A stretch of DNA of 64,000 nt, taken from positions 1 to 64,000 of the forward strand of contig CANPWZ010000008.1 of assembly GCA_947585425.1 (NCBI GenBank). The letters run 5' to 3'. Below are positions 31,467-40,494 of this stretch, one piece after another. Numbering within the stretch: the stretch's first letter is position 1; each line of letters opens with the position of its first letter. Below the pieces are notes generated by a model that worked only from the letters and a program-made list of their open reading frames with translations, did no database searches and had not been told where the DNA came from. The position numbers and the translations under genes were made by a program. This DNA is from an uncultured Oscillospiraceae bacterium. Its GTDB lineage: Bacteria; Bacillota; Clostridia; Oscillospirales; Oscillospiraceae.

Positions 31467-34187
31467 ATGGATTTAAGCAGAAAATGGCTCAATGAATTCG
31501 TCACGGTGGACGTCCCCGACCGGGAGTTCGCCGAGGCCATGACCCTCTCCGGCTCCAAGGTGGAGGGCACTACCGACCTGGGCGCGGAGATCAGCAACGT
31601 CGTCGTGGGCAAAATTTTGTCCATGGAGAAGCACCCCAACTCCGACCACATGTGGGTGTGCCAGGTGGACGTTGGGGCCGGGGAGCCGGTGCAGATCGTC
31701 ACCGGGGCCTGGAACATCCACGAGGGGGACCTGATCCCCGTGGCCAAGGACAACTCGTATCTCCCCGGCGGGGTCCACATCACAAGGGGCAATCTGCGTG
31801 GGGTCAAGTCCAAGGGGATGCTCTGCTCCCTGAAGGAGCTGAACCTGGACGAGCGGGATTTCCCCTACGCCGTCATCACCGCCGCCGCCCTCCTGAACGA
31901 CTACCACCCCATCGACCCGGACAAGCCCTCCATCCCCGCCGACGTGCGGCCGGGGCATAAGATCTACGGCCCGGTGGTGGCCGCCGCCGTGGAGGGGGTC
32001 AAGCCCGCCGGGAGTGGCCTCTGGACCTGCGTGCTCACCTACACCGACAAGGACGGACCCACCGGCGCGGTGGTCACCACCCCCTGCCAGAACCTCCACG
32101 CCGGGGACATGGTGGCCTTCAACACCAGCACCGCCGCCGTCTGCACTCTGGCCGACCTCCACGCGGAGCAGCGGGAGTTCCCCCACTGCATCCCCGACGG
32201 CATCTTCGTCCTCCAGGAGGACGGGATCGCCCCCGGCGACGACATCAAGCCCGTCATCAACGCCGACGACCGGGTGGTGGAGTTCGAGATCACTCCCAAC
32301 CGGCCCGACTGCCTCAGCGTCATCGGCCTGGCAAGGGAGGCCGCCGCCACCTTCGACAAGCCCCTGCGCCTCCACGAGCCGGTGGTACGCGGCGGGGCGG
32401 AGGGCAGCCTCCCCGAGCTGCTGGATGTGGAGACCCCGGCGGCGGACCTGGTGCCCCGGTACACCGCCCGGATGGTGCGGAACGTGAAGATCGCCCCCTC
32501 CCCCAAGTGGATGCGGGAGCGGCTGCGGGCCATGGGGGTGCGGCCCATCAACAACATCGTGGACATCACCAACTACGTGATGCTGGAGTACGGCCAGCCC
32601 ATGCACGCCTTCGACTACCGGTACGTCAACGGCGGGAAGATCATCGTCCGCCGGGCCGCCGAAGGGGAGGAGCTGACCACCCTGGACGGGCAGGTCCACA
32701 CCCTCAACCACAACCACCTGGTCATCGCCGACGAGGGCAGGGCCGTGGGCCTGGCGGGCATCATGGGCGGCCTGAACTCCGAGATCGTGGCCGACACTGC
32801 CGACGTGGTGTTCGAGTCCGCCTGCTTCGACGGCACCTGCATCCGCCGGGGCGCCCTGGCCCTGGGGATGCGCACCGAGGCCAGCGCCAAGTTCGAGAAG
32901 GGCCTGGACCCCCTGAACACCCTCCCCGCCGTCAACCGGGCCTGCGAGCTGGTGGAGATGCTGGGAGCCGGCGAGGTGGTGGACGGGGTCATCGACATCC
33001 TGAACGACGTGCCCCAGCCCACCGTTTTGAAGCTGGAGCCGGACAAGATCAACGCCCTGCTCGGTACCGACGTGCCCGAGGAGGAGATGGTCCGCATCCT
33101 CCGCAAGCTGGATTTTGCGGTGGACGGCGGCCAGGTCACCGTGCCCTCCTGGCGGGGGGATGTGCGCCGGATGGCCGACCTGGCCGAGGAGGTGGCCCGG
33201 TTCCACGGGTACAACAACATCCCCGTCACCCTCATGCGGGGCCAGACCACCCAGGGGGGCTACTCCCCCGCCCAGAAGCTGGAGAACCGCTTAGGCGAGC
33301 TGTGCCGCGACTGCGGGTACGACGAGATCATCACTTACTCCTTCATCTCCCCCACGGCCTACGACAAGATCGGCTGGTCCAGGGACTGCGCCATGCGGAA
33401 CTCCTTTAAGATCCTGAATCCCCTGGGAGAGGACACCTCCATCATGCGGACCACCACCCTGCCCTCCATGCTGGAGATTTTGGCCCGGAACTGGAGCTAC
33501 CGCAACAAAAACGTGAAGCTCTACGAGCTGGGCCGCGTCTACCTTCCCGGCGGGGAGCGGGGCCTTGCCAACGAGAGCAAGGTGCTCACCCTGGGGGCCT
33601 ACGGCGAGGGGATGGACTTCTTCGCCTTCAAGGGGGCCATCGAGGCCGTCTTAAAGGGCATCCGGGCGGTGGACGTGCGGTTCGAGACGGCATCCGCCGA
33701 CACCTGGGGCGATTCCGTGGCTCCCTACCATCCCGGTCGTGCGGCGGCGGTGTTCAGCGGCAGCGACTGTCTGGGCTTTATCGGGCAGATCCACCCCAAC
33801 GTGGCCAAGAACTACGGGGTGGACGGGGAGCTGTACTGCGCCGAGCTGTCCTTCGACGAGCTGGCCCTGGCCCAGGGCCCCGACGCGGAGTATATCCCCC
33901 TGCCGAAGTATCCCTCGGTGGACCGGGACATCGCCGTGGTGTGCGACGAGTCCGTCACCGTGGGGACCCTGGAGGAGACCATCAAAAAGGGCGCCAAGGG
34001 GCTGCTGAAACACGTGGAGCTGTTCGACATCTACCGGGGCCCCGGCATCGCCCCGGGCAAGAAGTCGGTGGCCTTCAGCCTGACCCTCCGGGCCGACGAC
34101 CGCTCCCTCACCGGCGAGGAGGCGGACAGCGACGTGAAGTCCATCCTGGAGGCGCTGGAAAAGGACTGCGGGGCCGTCCTTCGGTAA
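31467..34187 (+). CDS. pheT: Phenylalanine-tRNA ligase beta subunit with duplicated OB/EMAPII region
   Basis: 906 residues, about 100 longer than the usual 790-810. It has an N-terminal tRNA-binding OB domain (VVVGKILSMEKHPNSDHM, about 44-135), the B3/B4 editing region, B5 (SAKFEKGLDPLNT onward), and a C-terminal FDX anticodon-binding domain (about 810-906). The extra length is a second stretch at about 136-242. There, GPVVAAAVEGVKPAGSGLWTC and NLHAGDMVAF echo the first copy's VGKILSMEKHP and NIHEGDLIPV, and DFPYAV is mirrored by EFPHCI. It therefore looks like an internal duplication of the OB domain. It ends at a terminator. Confidence 0.95.
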   Translation: MDLSRKWLNEFVTVDVPDREFAEAMTLSGSKVEGTTDLGAEISNVVVGKILSMEKHPNSDHMWVCQVDVGAGEPVQIVTGAWNIHEGDLIPVAKDNSYLPGGVHITRGNLRGVKSKGMLCSLKELNLDERDFPYAVITAAALLNDYHPIDPDKPSIPADVRPGHKIYGPVVAAAVEGVKPAGSGLWTCVLTYTDKDGPTGAVVTTPCQNLHAGDMVAFNTSTAAVCTLADLHAEQREFPHCIPDGIFVLQEDGIAPGDDIKPVINADDRVVEFEITPNRPDCLSVIGLAREAAATFDKPLRLHEPVVRGGAEGSLPELLDVETPAADLVPRYTARMVRNVKIAPSPKWMRERLRAMGVRPINNIVDITNYVMLEYGQPMHAFDYRYVNGGKIIVRRAAEGEELTTLDGQVHTLNHNHLVIADEGRAVGLAGIMGGLNSEIVADTADVVFESACFDGTCIRRGALALGMRTEASAKFEKGLDPLNTLPAVNRACELVEMLGAGEVVDGVIDILNDVPQPTVLKLEPDKINALLGTDVPEEEMVRILRKLDFAVDGGQVTVPSWRGDVRRMADLAEEVARFHGYNNIPVTLMRGQTTQGGYSPAQKLENRLGELCRDCGYDEIITYSFISPTAYDKIGWSRDCAMRNSFKILNPLGEDTSIMRTTTLPSMLEILARNWSYRNKNVKLYELGRVYLPGGERGLANESKVLTLGAYGEGMDFFAFKGAIEAVLKGIRAVDVRFETASADTWGDSVAPYHPGRAAAVFSGSDCLGFIGQIHPNVAKNYGVDGELYCAELSFDELALAQGPDAEYIPLPKYPSVDRDIAVVCDESVTVGTLEETIKKGAKGLLKHVELFDIYRGPGIAPGKKSVAFSLTLRADDRSLTGEEADSDVKSILEALEKDCGAVLR

Positions 34188-34202
34188 TAAATCGGAACAG
34201 AG

Positions 34203-34237
34203 AAAAAGCAGGGACCCGGTTCGGGTCCCTGCTCTTT
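34203..34237. terminator. Terminator after pheT
   Basis: A perfect 12-base stem (AGCAGGGACCCG and complement) with a GTT loop is flanked by an A run and CTTTG. It also serves the convergent M56 gene. Confidence 0.8.
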
Positions 34238-34250
34238 GTCGTTTGCGGGG

Positions 34251-35726
34251 TCAGCCCCGCACGGCCTGGGTTTCTGTGAGGGTGAAGCTCTCGGCCATGG
34301 CCCGCATGGCCGCCACCTCGTCTGTGCCGGGGTTGGCGGACAGGGACTCCTCGATCCAGTGGAGCTGGACCGTCCCGGCGCCCTGCTTCCCATCCTGCCC
34401 GTGGATATAGACCTCGTCCCGGCAGGTCTCGGTGGACCCGTCCATGAAATGGAGGACCTCCGTCTGGGCCATCACCGCCAGACCGTCCGTTTCAAACACC
34501 TTTGTCATGCCCAGCCGCTGGTACATATCCACCAGACTGGCCCGGTCGCTCAGCGGCTCCAGCTGGATCAGGATCTCGGAATTGGTGGTGGTGGAGCCGA
34601 AGGCGACGCTGTCCCCCTGCCAGCCCTGGGCGGGCCGGTAGTAACAGAATCCGTCCCCGCTGACGCGGATGAGGCCGTTCTCATCGGAGACCGGCTGGCC
34701 GCAGTCCAAGACGGTGCTCTCCACGTCTCCGATGGGCGGGACGGGGGCGTCCCCGGCGGGCCGTCCGGCCTGGGCGGAGACAAAGACGGTGGTCATGCAG
34801 ACGATCAAGGCGACGGCCAGGATTACGGACAGAACGGACGCTTTTTTATATTTCATGATTGACACGATCCTTTCTTCTGTGGTGTTTTTGCTGAAATGGC
34901 TGGCGAAGGGGGCGGGAGCGGCCCGGCGCTCCTCCATGCGGATCAGCGCCAGGGCGTAGTCTCTCCGCTCCCCCGCCCCGAGCCGGCGGAGCACCTGCTC
35001 GTCGCAGGCCAGCTCCACGTCCCGGTTGAACAGGATATACATCGCCCACACCAGCGGGTTGAACCAGTGGACGCAAAGGGCGGCGGCCGCGAGGCCCTTG
35101 CCCAGGGCGTCAAACCGGCGGATGTGGACATACTCATGGCAGAGCATATACTCCACCTGGCGGCGGTTCCCCCAGTCGGTGTCCTTGGGCATGAGAATCA
35201 CCGGGCGGAGGACGCCGCAGGTCAGCGGGGTGGCGAGGCCGGTGAGCTGGCGCACCTCCACCCGCCGCCGCAGGGGATGCTCCCGGAGCCAGCGAGCGGC
35301 GAACCCGTCCTCCGCCGGGAGAGAGGTCTGAAATTCCCACCGACAGGCCAGCCAGGACGAGAGGAAGATGGCCCCCAGAACGAGGGCCCCCAGCGTCCAC
35401 ACGATGGGGAGAACAGAAATGGCGGCGGGGGCGGCCTGGGCCGTCTGCGGGGCGGCCTCGCCGGCGCGGTCCAGCAGGTGGACCGGCCCGGCGGGGAGCT
35501 CGGTCACGGTCCGGACGGCCGTCTCCAGCGGGGGGACCCGCTCTGCCGCCAGGGACCAGAGGCTCACCGGCGCGGGGATGGACAGGGGCAGCAGCAGCCG
35601 GGCCAGGGCCACATACCACAGGGCCACAAAGGTCCCCTTGGGCAGCCGGTCCATGGCCAGCGCCCGGACCACCACGATCACCAGGATCATCGCCGCCCCG
35701 GACAGGCTCATCTGAGGCAGGCTCAT
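34251..35726 (-). CDS. M56 family metallopeptidase (BlaR1/MecR1-like sensor)
   Basis: 491 residues. The N-terminus has three or four membrane helices, then the zinc peptidase motif HEYVHIRRFDALGKG (HExxH) near residue 200 and the third ligand Glu in ELACDEQVLRRL. After a further helix (about 305-325, SVLSVILAVALIVCMTTVF) comes a short outer domain of about 165 residues rich in Asp and Glu. It lacks the SxxK penicillin-binding sensor of true BlaR1, so the signal is probably not a beta-lactam. It should cleave or inactivate the BlaI-type repressor encoded directly upstream, whose stop overlaps this start by four bases. Confidence 0.9.
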   Translation of the reverse strand: MSLPQMSLSGAAMILVIVVVRALAMDRLPKGTFVALWYVALARLLLPLSIPAPVSLWSLAAERVPPLETAVRTVTELPAGPVHLLDRAGEAAPQTAQAAPAAISVLPIVWTLGALVLGAIFLSSWLACRWEFQTSLPAEDGFAARWLREHPLRRRVEVRQLTGLATPLTCGVLRPVILMPKDTDWGNRRQVEYMLCHEYVHIRRFDALGKGLAAAALCVHWFNPLVWAMYILFNRDVELACDEQVLRRLGAGERRDYALALIRMEERRAAPAPFASHFSKNTTEERIVSIMKYKKASVLSVILAVALIVCMTTVFVSAQAGRPAGDAPVPPIGDVESTVLDCGQPVSDENGLIRVSGDGFCYYRPAQGWQGDSVAFGSTTTNSEILIQLEPLSDRASLVDMYQRLGMTKVFETDGLAVMAQTEVLHFMDGSTETCRDEVYIHGQDGKQGAGTVQLHWIEESLSANPGTDEVAAMRAMAESFTLTETQAVRG

Positions 35727-36094
35727 TCCTCCGCCTCCTCCCAGTCGTCCACGATCCGCTTCAGCCGCTCGATCTGACCGGCGGTGAGGGTCTTGCGGCC
35801 CAGCAGGGCGGCAAACAGGTTGGCGGCGGAGCCGTCGTACACCTTGTCGATGAGCTCGTTGGTCTCGGCCTCCTGCACTTCCTCCTTGGGGACGAGGGCG
35901 TGGCACAGGAAGCCGGGCTCGGTGCGCTGGATGGCGCCCTTGCCGATGCACCGCTTGATGAGGGTGTAGGTGGTGTTCATGTTCCAGCCTACCTCGGCTT
36001 TCAACACGTCCGAGATGTGCTTGGCGGTGGCATCTCCTTCCCGCCAGAGCACGTTCATCACCTTGATCTCCGAATCCACCAGGCTGTGCTCCAT
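35723..36094 (-). CDS. BlaI/MecI/CopY family transcriptional repressor
   Basis: 123 residues, standard length. A winged-helix DNA-binding domain (EIKVMNVLWREGDATAKHI, then NMNTTYTLIKRCIGKGAI) is followed by a dimerisation and cleavage region. It is expected to bind TACTACA-type palindromes; two such sites overlap its own promoter at 36145-36186. It is co-transcribed with the M56 peptidase, with a four-base ATGA overlap, giving the usual autoregulated sensor-repressor pair. No beta-lactamase or other clear target gene lies next to it. Confidence 0.93.
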   Translation of the reverse strand: MEHSLVDSEIKVMNVLWREGDATAKHISDVLKAEVGWNMNTTYTLIKRCIGKGAIQRTEPGFLCHALVPKEEVQEAETNELIDKVYDGSAANLFAALLGRKTLTAGQIERLKRIVDDWEEAEE

Positions 36095-36141
36095 AAAAAC
36101 GATCCCCTTTCATAAGACGTCTTTCGTTTGGGCCCATGATT

Positions 36142-36171
36142 ATTCTACCACAGTAGTGTGGGGGTTGTCAA
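36142..36171 (-). promoter_or_regulatory. Promoter of blaI-M56 operon
   Basis: On the minus strand a perfect TTGACA and TAGAAT are separated by 18 bases. BlaI-type palindromes overlap both boxes' surroundings. Confidence 0.82.
36145..36156. promoter_or_regulatory. BlaI-type operator 1
   Basis: CTAC-CACA-GTAG is a dyad lying between the -35 and -10 boxes and overlapping the -10 of the blaI promoter. Confidence 0.75.
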
Positions 36172-36172
36172 T

Positions 36173-36186
36173 ACTACTCTTGTAGT
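36173..36186. promoter_or_regulatory. BlaI-type operator 2
   Basis: ACTAC-TCTT-GTAGT is a perfect five-base dyad just upstream of the -35 box. Both sites share the ACTAC/GTAGT half-sites known for BlaI and MecI. Confidence 0.75.
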
Positions 36187-36240
36187 TTGGTAAAAAATTT
36201 TTTACAGGACCGGCGGAGGGCGGGTTTCCTCCCGTCCCCC

Positions 36241-36269
36241 TTGCCTAACCGCCGCAAAAATGGTACACT
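36241..36269 (+). promoter_or_regulatory. Promoter of polA-rimI-tsaD operon
   Basis: TTGCCT and TACACT are separated by 17 bases, 35 bases before the polA ATG. Confidence 0.7.
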
Positions 36270-36303
36270 ATCCACAATGAACGCCCAAGGGGAGGTCCCG
36301 CCC

Positions 36304-38979
36304 ATGAAGCTGATGGTCATCGACGGCAATTCCATCGTCAACCGCGCCTTTTACGGCGTCGCCCAGAACCTGTCCACCCGGGACGGGCTGCCCACCAACG
36401 CCATCTTCGGGTTTCTCAATATCCTGCTCAAGCTGCTGGACGAGGAACAGCCCGACGGCCTGGCGGTGGCCTTCGACATGCGGGCCCCCACCTTCCGCCA
36501 CCTGGCCTACGAGGACTACAAGGCCACCCGCCACGGCATGCCCGACGAACTGGCCGCCCAGATGCCCGTCCTCAAAGAGGTGCTGGACGCCATGAACATC
36601 CGGCGGTACGAGCTGGAGGGCTGGGAGGCCGACGATCTGCTGGGCACCATGGCAAAGGTCAACGGGGGGGAGGGCGGCACCACCGTTATCGTCACCGGGG
36701 ACAAGGACTCCCTCCAGCTCATCGACGATCAGACCACGGTGAAGCTGGTGTCCACCCGCATGGGGCAGACTACCACGAAAGAGATGACCCCCGGGACCTT
36801 CCGGGCGGAGTACGGCTTCGACCCCATCCACATGATCGATTTGAAAGCGCTGATGGGGGACTCCTCCGACAACATCCCCGGCGTCACGGGCATCGGGGAA
36901 AAGACCGCCATGCCCCTGGTGCAGCTCTACGGCACGGTGGAGGACCTCTACGGCCACATGCCGGAGGTGTGTACCGCCCCCGGCGTCCCCGCCAAGGCGG
37001 GGGTGGTGAAAAAGCTGGCGGCGGGCTGGGAGCAGGCGATGATGTCCAAGGACCTGGCCACCATCCGCTGCAACGCGCCCATGGGGTTCGTCCCCTCTGA
37101 CGCGGCGCGGAAACCGTACAATGAACCGGCCCTCTATGACATCCTCCTCCGGCTGGAATTTGCCAAGCTCATCGACCGTCTGGGGCTCCGCCCCGGCCCC
37201 GCCGGAGGCGCGGCGGAGAAACAGGCGGCGGGGGCCGTCGCCGCCAGCGAGACGGTGACGGACAGATCCCGGATGGAGGAGCTGCTGGCCCTCTGGCGGG
37301 GGCTGGACCACGTGTCGTTTTTGGCCCTGCCCGATCTGTCCGGGCTGTGCGCGGTGTGGGAGGACGGGGACGGCCTCCGGGCCGCCGTCCTCTTCGCCGA
37401 CGGGCTGGACTGCTATAATGAGTTTCTGCGGGGCTTTTTCGCCGCTGACGTCAAAAAGGTCACCCACGACTGCAAGAATCTGATGACCCGTCTGCTGGAA
37501 GAGGGCCTGGGGGTGGAGGGCTTCGTGTTCGACACCGCCATCGCCGCCTATCTGCTCTCTCCCACCGACGGCAGCTACGAGCTGGAGAAGCTGTCCGTCT
37601 CCTACTTCAACGCAAAGGCGGCCAGGGCGAAGGAGTATCTGGACCCGGAAGCCTTCGGGCCTCTGGCCGACCGGGCCGCCCCCCTGGCGGCGCTGACGGG
37701 CCATGCAGCTCTGGTGGGATCACTTTATCATGAGCTGGGCCGCCGGCTGGACGAGCTGGGGCTGCGGAAGGTCCACGACGACATCGACCTGCCCCTGTGC
37801 CCGGTGCTGGCGAGGATGGAGCGGGCGGGGGTCCTGGTGGACGGCAAGGCGCTGGCGGACTTCGGCAGGAGCCTGAAGACCGGCATCGACACATTGGAGG
37901 CCGAGATCTACCGGCTGGCGGGGGAGCGGTTCAACATCCTCTCCCCCAAGCAGCTTGGGACCATCCTGTTTGAAAAGCTGGGCCTGCCGCCGGTGAAAAA
38001 GACCAAGACCGGCTACTCCACCAACGCGGAGGTGCTGGAAAAGCTGCGCCCCCGGCACGAGATCATCGGGGCCATCCTGGACTACCGGCAGCTCACCAAG
38101 CTGAACTCCACCTATGTGGAGGGCCTGGGCAAGGTCATCGCCCCCGACGGGCGCATCCACACCTGCTTCCAGAACACCGTCACCGCCACGGGGCGGCTTT
38201 CCTCCACCGAGCCCAACCTGCAAAACATCCCCGTGCGCACCGAATTGGGGGCCGAGATGCGCGGGATGTTCACCGCCGCCCCCGGGAGCGTGCTGGTGGA
38301 CGCCGACTACTCCCAGATCGAGCTCAGGCTGCTGGCCCATATGTCCGGGGACGCCGCCATGATCGAGGGCTTCAACTCGGGGGTGGACATCCACACCGTC
38401 ACCGCCTCCCAGGTGTTCGGGGTGCCCAAAGATCAGGTGCCCCCCGCCCTCCGGCGGGCGGCCAAGGCGGTGAACTTCGGCATCGTGTACGGCATCTCCG
38501 CCTTCTCCCTGTCGGAGGACATCCACGTCACCGTAGCGGAGGCCAAAGAGTATATGCAGAAGTACTTTGAACACTACTCCGGCGTCCGGGCCTATATGGA
38601 CCGGGTGGTGGAGAAGGGCAGGGAGGACGGGTATGTGTCCACCCTCTACGGCCGGCGGCGGTGGCTGCCGGAGCTGAAGTCCTCCAACTTCAACACCCGG
38701 TCCTTCGGGGAACGGGTGGCCCTGAACATGCCCATCCAGGGCACCGCCGCCGACATCATCAAGCTGGCCATGATCCGGGTGGACGCCCGGCTCCGCGCCG
38801 AGGGCCTCACCGCCCGGCTGGTCCTCCAGGTCCACGACGAGCTCATCGTGGAGTGCCCCGAGGCGGAGGGCCAGACCGTCCGTGACCTGCTGGAGGAGGA
38901 AATGGAGGGGGTGGCCGCCCTGGCCGTCCCCCTGCTGGCCGAGGCCAAGGTGGGAAAGACCTGGGCGGAGGCCCATTAG
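36304..38979 (+). CDS. polA: DNA polymerase I
   Basis: 891 residues. The 5'-3' exonuclease domain (about 1-290) starts MKLMVIDGNSIVNRAFYG and has KGTF-region acidic residues such as GDSSDNIPGVTGIG. The middle 3'-5' exonuclease-like domain (about 310-480) lacks the DxE of active proofreading sites (it reads ALPDLSGL), so it is probably inactive, as in Bacillus. The polymerase domain (about 490-891) has motif A DADYSQIELR, motif B RRAAKAVNFGIVYG and motif C VHDELIVE. The ATG at 36304 has GGAGG eight bases upstream. It leads an operon with rimI and tsaD. Confidence 0.96.
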   Translation: MKLMVIDGNSIVNRAFYGVAQNLSTRDGLPTNAIFGFLNILLKLLDEEQPDGLAVAFDMRAPTFRHLAYEDYKATRHGMPDELAAQMPVLKEVLDAMNIRRYELEGWEADDLLGTMAKVNGGEGGTTVIVTGDKDSLQLIDDQTTVKLVSTRMGQTTTKEMTPGTFRAEYGFDPIHMIDLKALMGDSSDNIPGVTGIGEKTAMPLVQLYGTVEDLYGHMPEVCTAPGVPAKAGVVKKLAAGWEQAMMSKDLATIRCNAPMGFVPSDAARKPYNEPALYDILLRLEFAKLIDRLGLRPGPAGGAAEKQAAGAVAASETVTDRSRMEELLALWRGLDHVSFLALPDLSGLCAVWEDGDGLRAAVLFADGLDCYNEFLRGFFAADVKKVTHDCKNLMTRLLEEGLGVEGFVFDTAIAAYLLSPTDGSYELEKLSVSYFNAKAARAKEYLDPEAFGPLADRAAPLAALTGHAALVGSLYHELGRRLDELGLRKVHDDIDLPLCPVLARMERAGVLVDGKALADFGRSLKTGIDTLEAEIYRLAGERFNILSPKQLGTILFEKLGLPPVKKTKTGYSTNAEVLEKLRPRHEIIGAILDYRQLTKLNSTYVEGLGKVIAPDGRIHTCFQNTVTATGRLSSTEPNLQNIPVRTELGAEMRGMFTAAPGSVLVDADYSQIELRLLAHMSGDAAMIEGFNSGVDIHTVTASQVFGVPKDQVPPALRRAAKAVNFGIVYGISAFSLSEDIHVTVAEAKEYMQKYFEHYSGVRAYMDRVVEKGREDGYVSTLYGRRRWLPELKSSNFNTRSFGERVALNMPIQGTAADIIKLAMIRVDARLRAEGLTARLVLQVHDELIVECPEAEGQTVRDLLEEEMEGVAALAVPLLAEAKVGKTWAEAH

Positions 38980-38988
38980 GAGGCCGCT

Positions 38989-39444
38989 ATGGAGTATCGT
39001 CTTGTTCCCATGACAGAGGGGCACATCCCCCAGATCGCCGCGCTGGAGGCGGCCTGCTTCTCCCGGCCCTGGAGCGAGTCCCTGCTCCGGGACCTGCTGG
39101 GCAGCCGGCACTCCCATATGCTGGTGGCGGAGGGGGCGGATGGGACCGTGCTGGGCTACGCCGGCCTCACCGCCGTGGCGGGCGAGGGGTATATCGACAA
39201 CATCGCCGTGGCGGAATCCTGCCGCCGCCAGGGCATCGCCCGGGCCATGCTGGAGGAATTTATCCGCCGGGGCAGGGAGGGAGGCCTCGCCTTCCTCACT
39301 TTAGAGGTGCGCGCCTCCAACGCCCCGGCCATCGCCCTCTATGAGAAGCTGGGCTTCGAGCTGGCGGGCCGCCGCCGGCGGTACTACGACGACCCGCCGG
39401 AGGACGCCCTGCTGATGACCCTGGAGTTTGCGGGAAAAGAGTGA
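38989..39444 (+). CDS. rimI: Ribosomal protein S18-alanine N-acetyltransferase
   Basis: 151 residues. GNAT fold: an opening MTEGHIPQIAALEAACFSRPWS is the RimI signature, the acetyl-CoA loop is VAESCRRQGIARAML, and EVRASNAPAIALYEKLGFE is the usual C-terminal segment. Such enzymes acetylate the N-terminus of ribosomal protein S18. Linkage to tsaD is common in bacteria. It starts nine bases after polA with TAGGAGG upstream. Confidence 0.94.
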   Translation: MEYRLVPMTEGHIPQIAALEAACFSRPWSESLLRDLLGSRHSHMLVAEGADGTVLGYAGLTAVAGEGYIDNIAVAESCRRQGIARAMLEEFIRRGREGGLAFLTLEVRASNAPAIALYEKLGFELAGRRRRYYDDPPEDALLMTLEFAGKE

Positions 39445-39448
39445 ATGT

Positions 39449-40459
39449 ATGGATATTTTAGCCTTTGAGTCCTCCTGCGACGAGACCGCCGCCGCCGTGG
39501 TGCGGGACGGCAGGACGGTGCTGTCCTCGGTGATCGCGTCGTCGGCGAATATGCACGCCGTCTACGGGGGCGTGGTGCCCGAGATCGCCTCCCGCAAGCA
39601 CGTGGAGGCCATCTCCGGCCTGGCGGATGAGGCCCTGCGGCAGGCGGGCGTCGGGAAAAAGGACATCGACGCCGTGGCGGTGACCTACGCCCCGGGGCTC
39701 ATCGGGGCCCTGCTGGTGGGGGTGTCCTTCGCCAAGTCGGTGGCGTTCGCTCTGGGGGCGCCCCTCATCCCCGTCCACCACGTCCGGGGGCACATCGCCG
39801 CCAACTACATCGCCCACCCCGACCTGGAGCCCCCCTTCCTGTGCCTGTGCGTGTCGGGAGGAACCACCGCCCTGGTGGACGTGCGGGACTACACCGATCT
39901 CCGGGTGCTGGGCAGTACCAGGGACGACGCGGCGGGGGAGTGCTTCGACAAGACCGCCCGCGTCCTCGGCCTGGGCTATCCCGGCGGCGGCCCCCTGGAC
40001 CGATTGGCCCAGGGCGGGAACGATCAGGCCTATGTGTTCCCCCGAGCCCATGTGGAGGGCAATCCGCTGGACCTGTCCTTCTCCGGGCTCAAGACCGCCG
40101 TGCTGAACCTCATCCACAACGCGGACCAGAAGGGGGAGACCCTGGACCTCCACGACCTGGCGGCCTCCTTTTCCGCCGCCGTGTCCGACGCCCTCATCCC
40201 CCGCGCCATGGAGGCCAACGGGCTGTTGGGCTACCATAAGATCGCCGTGGCCGGGGGCGTGGCCGCCAACAGCCGCATCCGGGCCGACCTGACGGCGGCC
40301 TGTGAGGCGGCGGGGGCAAAGCTGTGGCTGCCGCCGCCGGAGCTCTGCGGGGACAACGCCGCCATGATCGGCTGCCAGGGGTACTATGAGTATCTTGCGG
40401 GACATACAGCCGGGTGGGACCTGAACGCCAGGGCAAGCCTGGACATCGCAAAGGGATAA
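39449..40459 (+). CDS. tsaD: tRNA N6-adenosine threonylcarbamoyltransferase
   Basis: 336 residues, standard. The start ILAFESSCDETAAAVV is the Kae1/TsaD signature. The metal-binding pair is in PVHHVRGHIAANY, and the nucleotide-binding GGTTALVDV and SGLKTAVLNL segments are present. It makes t6A at position 37 of ANN-reading tRNAs, together with TsaB and TsaE, which are not in the window. It starts four bases after the rimI stop, with only a weak AAAAGAG site, so translational coupling is likely. Confidence 0.95.
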   Translation: MDILAFESSCDETAAAVVRDGRTVLSSVIASSANMHAVYGGVVPEIASRKHVEAISGLADEALRQAGVGKKDIDAVAVTYAPGLIGALLVGVSFAKSVAFALGAPLIPVHHVRGHIAANYIAHPDLEPPFLCLCVSGGTTALVDVRDYTDLRVLGSTRDDAAGECFDKTARVLGLGYPGGGPLDRLAQGGNDQAYVFPRAHVEGNPLDLSFSGLKTAVLNLIHNADQKGETLDLHDLAASFSAAVSDALIPRAMEANGLLGYHKIAVAGGVAANSRIRADLTAACEAAGAKLWLPPPELCGDNAAMIGCQGYYEYLAGHTAGWDLNARASLDIAKG

Positions 40460-40494
40460 ACAGGGGACGGCCTCAGGCCGTCTCCTTGTTTTTA
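40458..40494 (+). terminator. Terminator after tsaD
   Basis: AAACAGGGGACGGCC pairs, with small mismatches, with GGCCGTCTCCTTGTTT around a three-base loop, and the stem is followed by TT. Confidence 0.7.
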
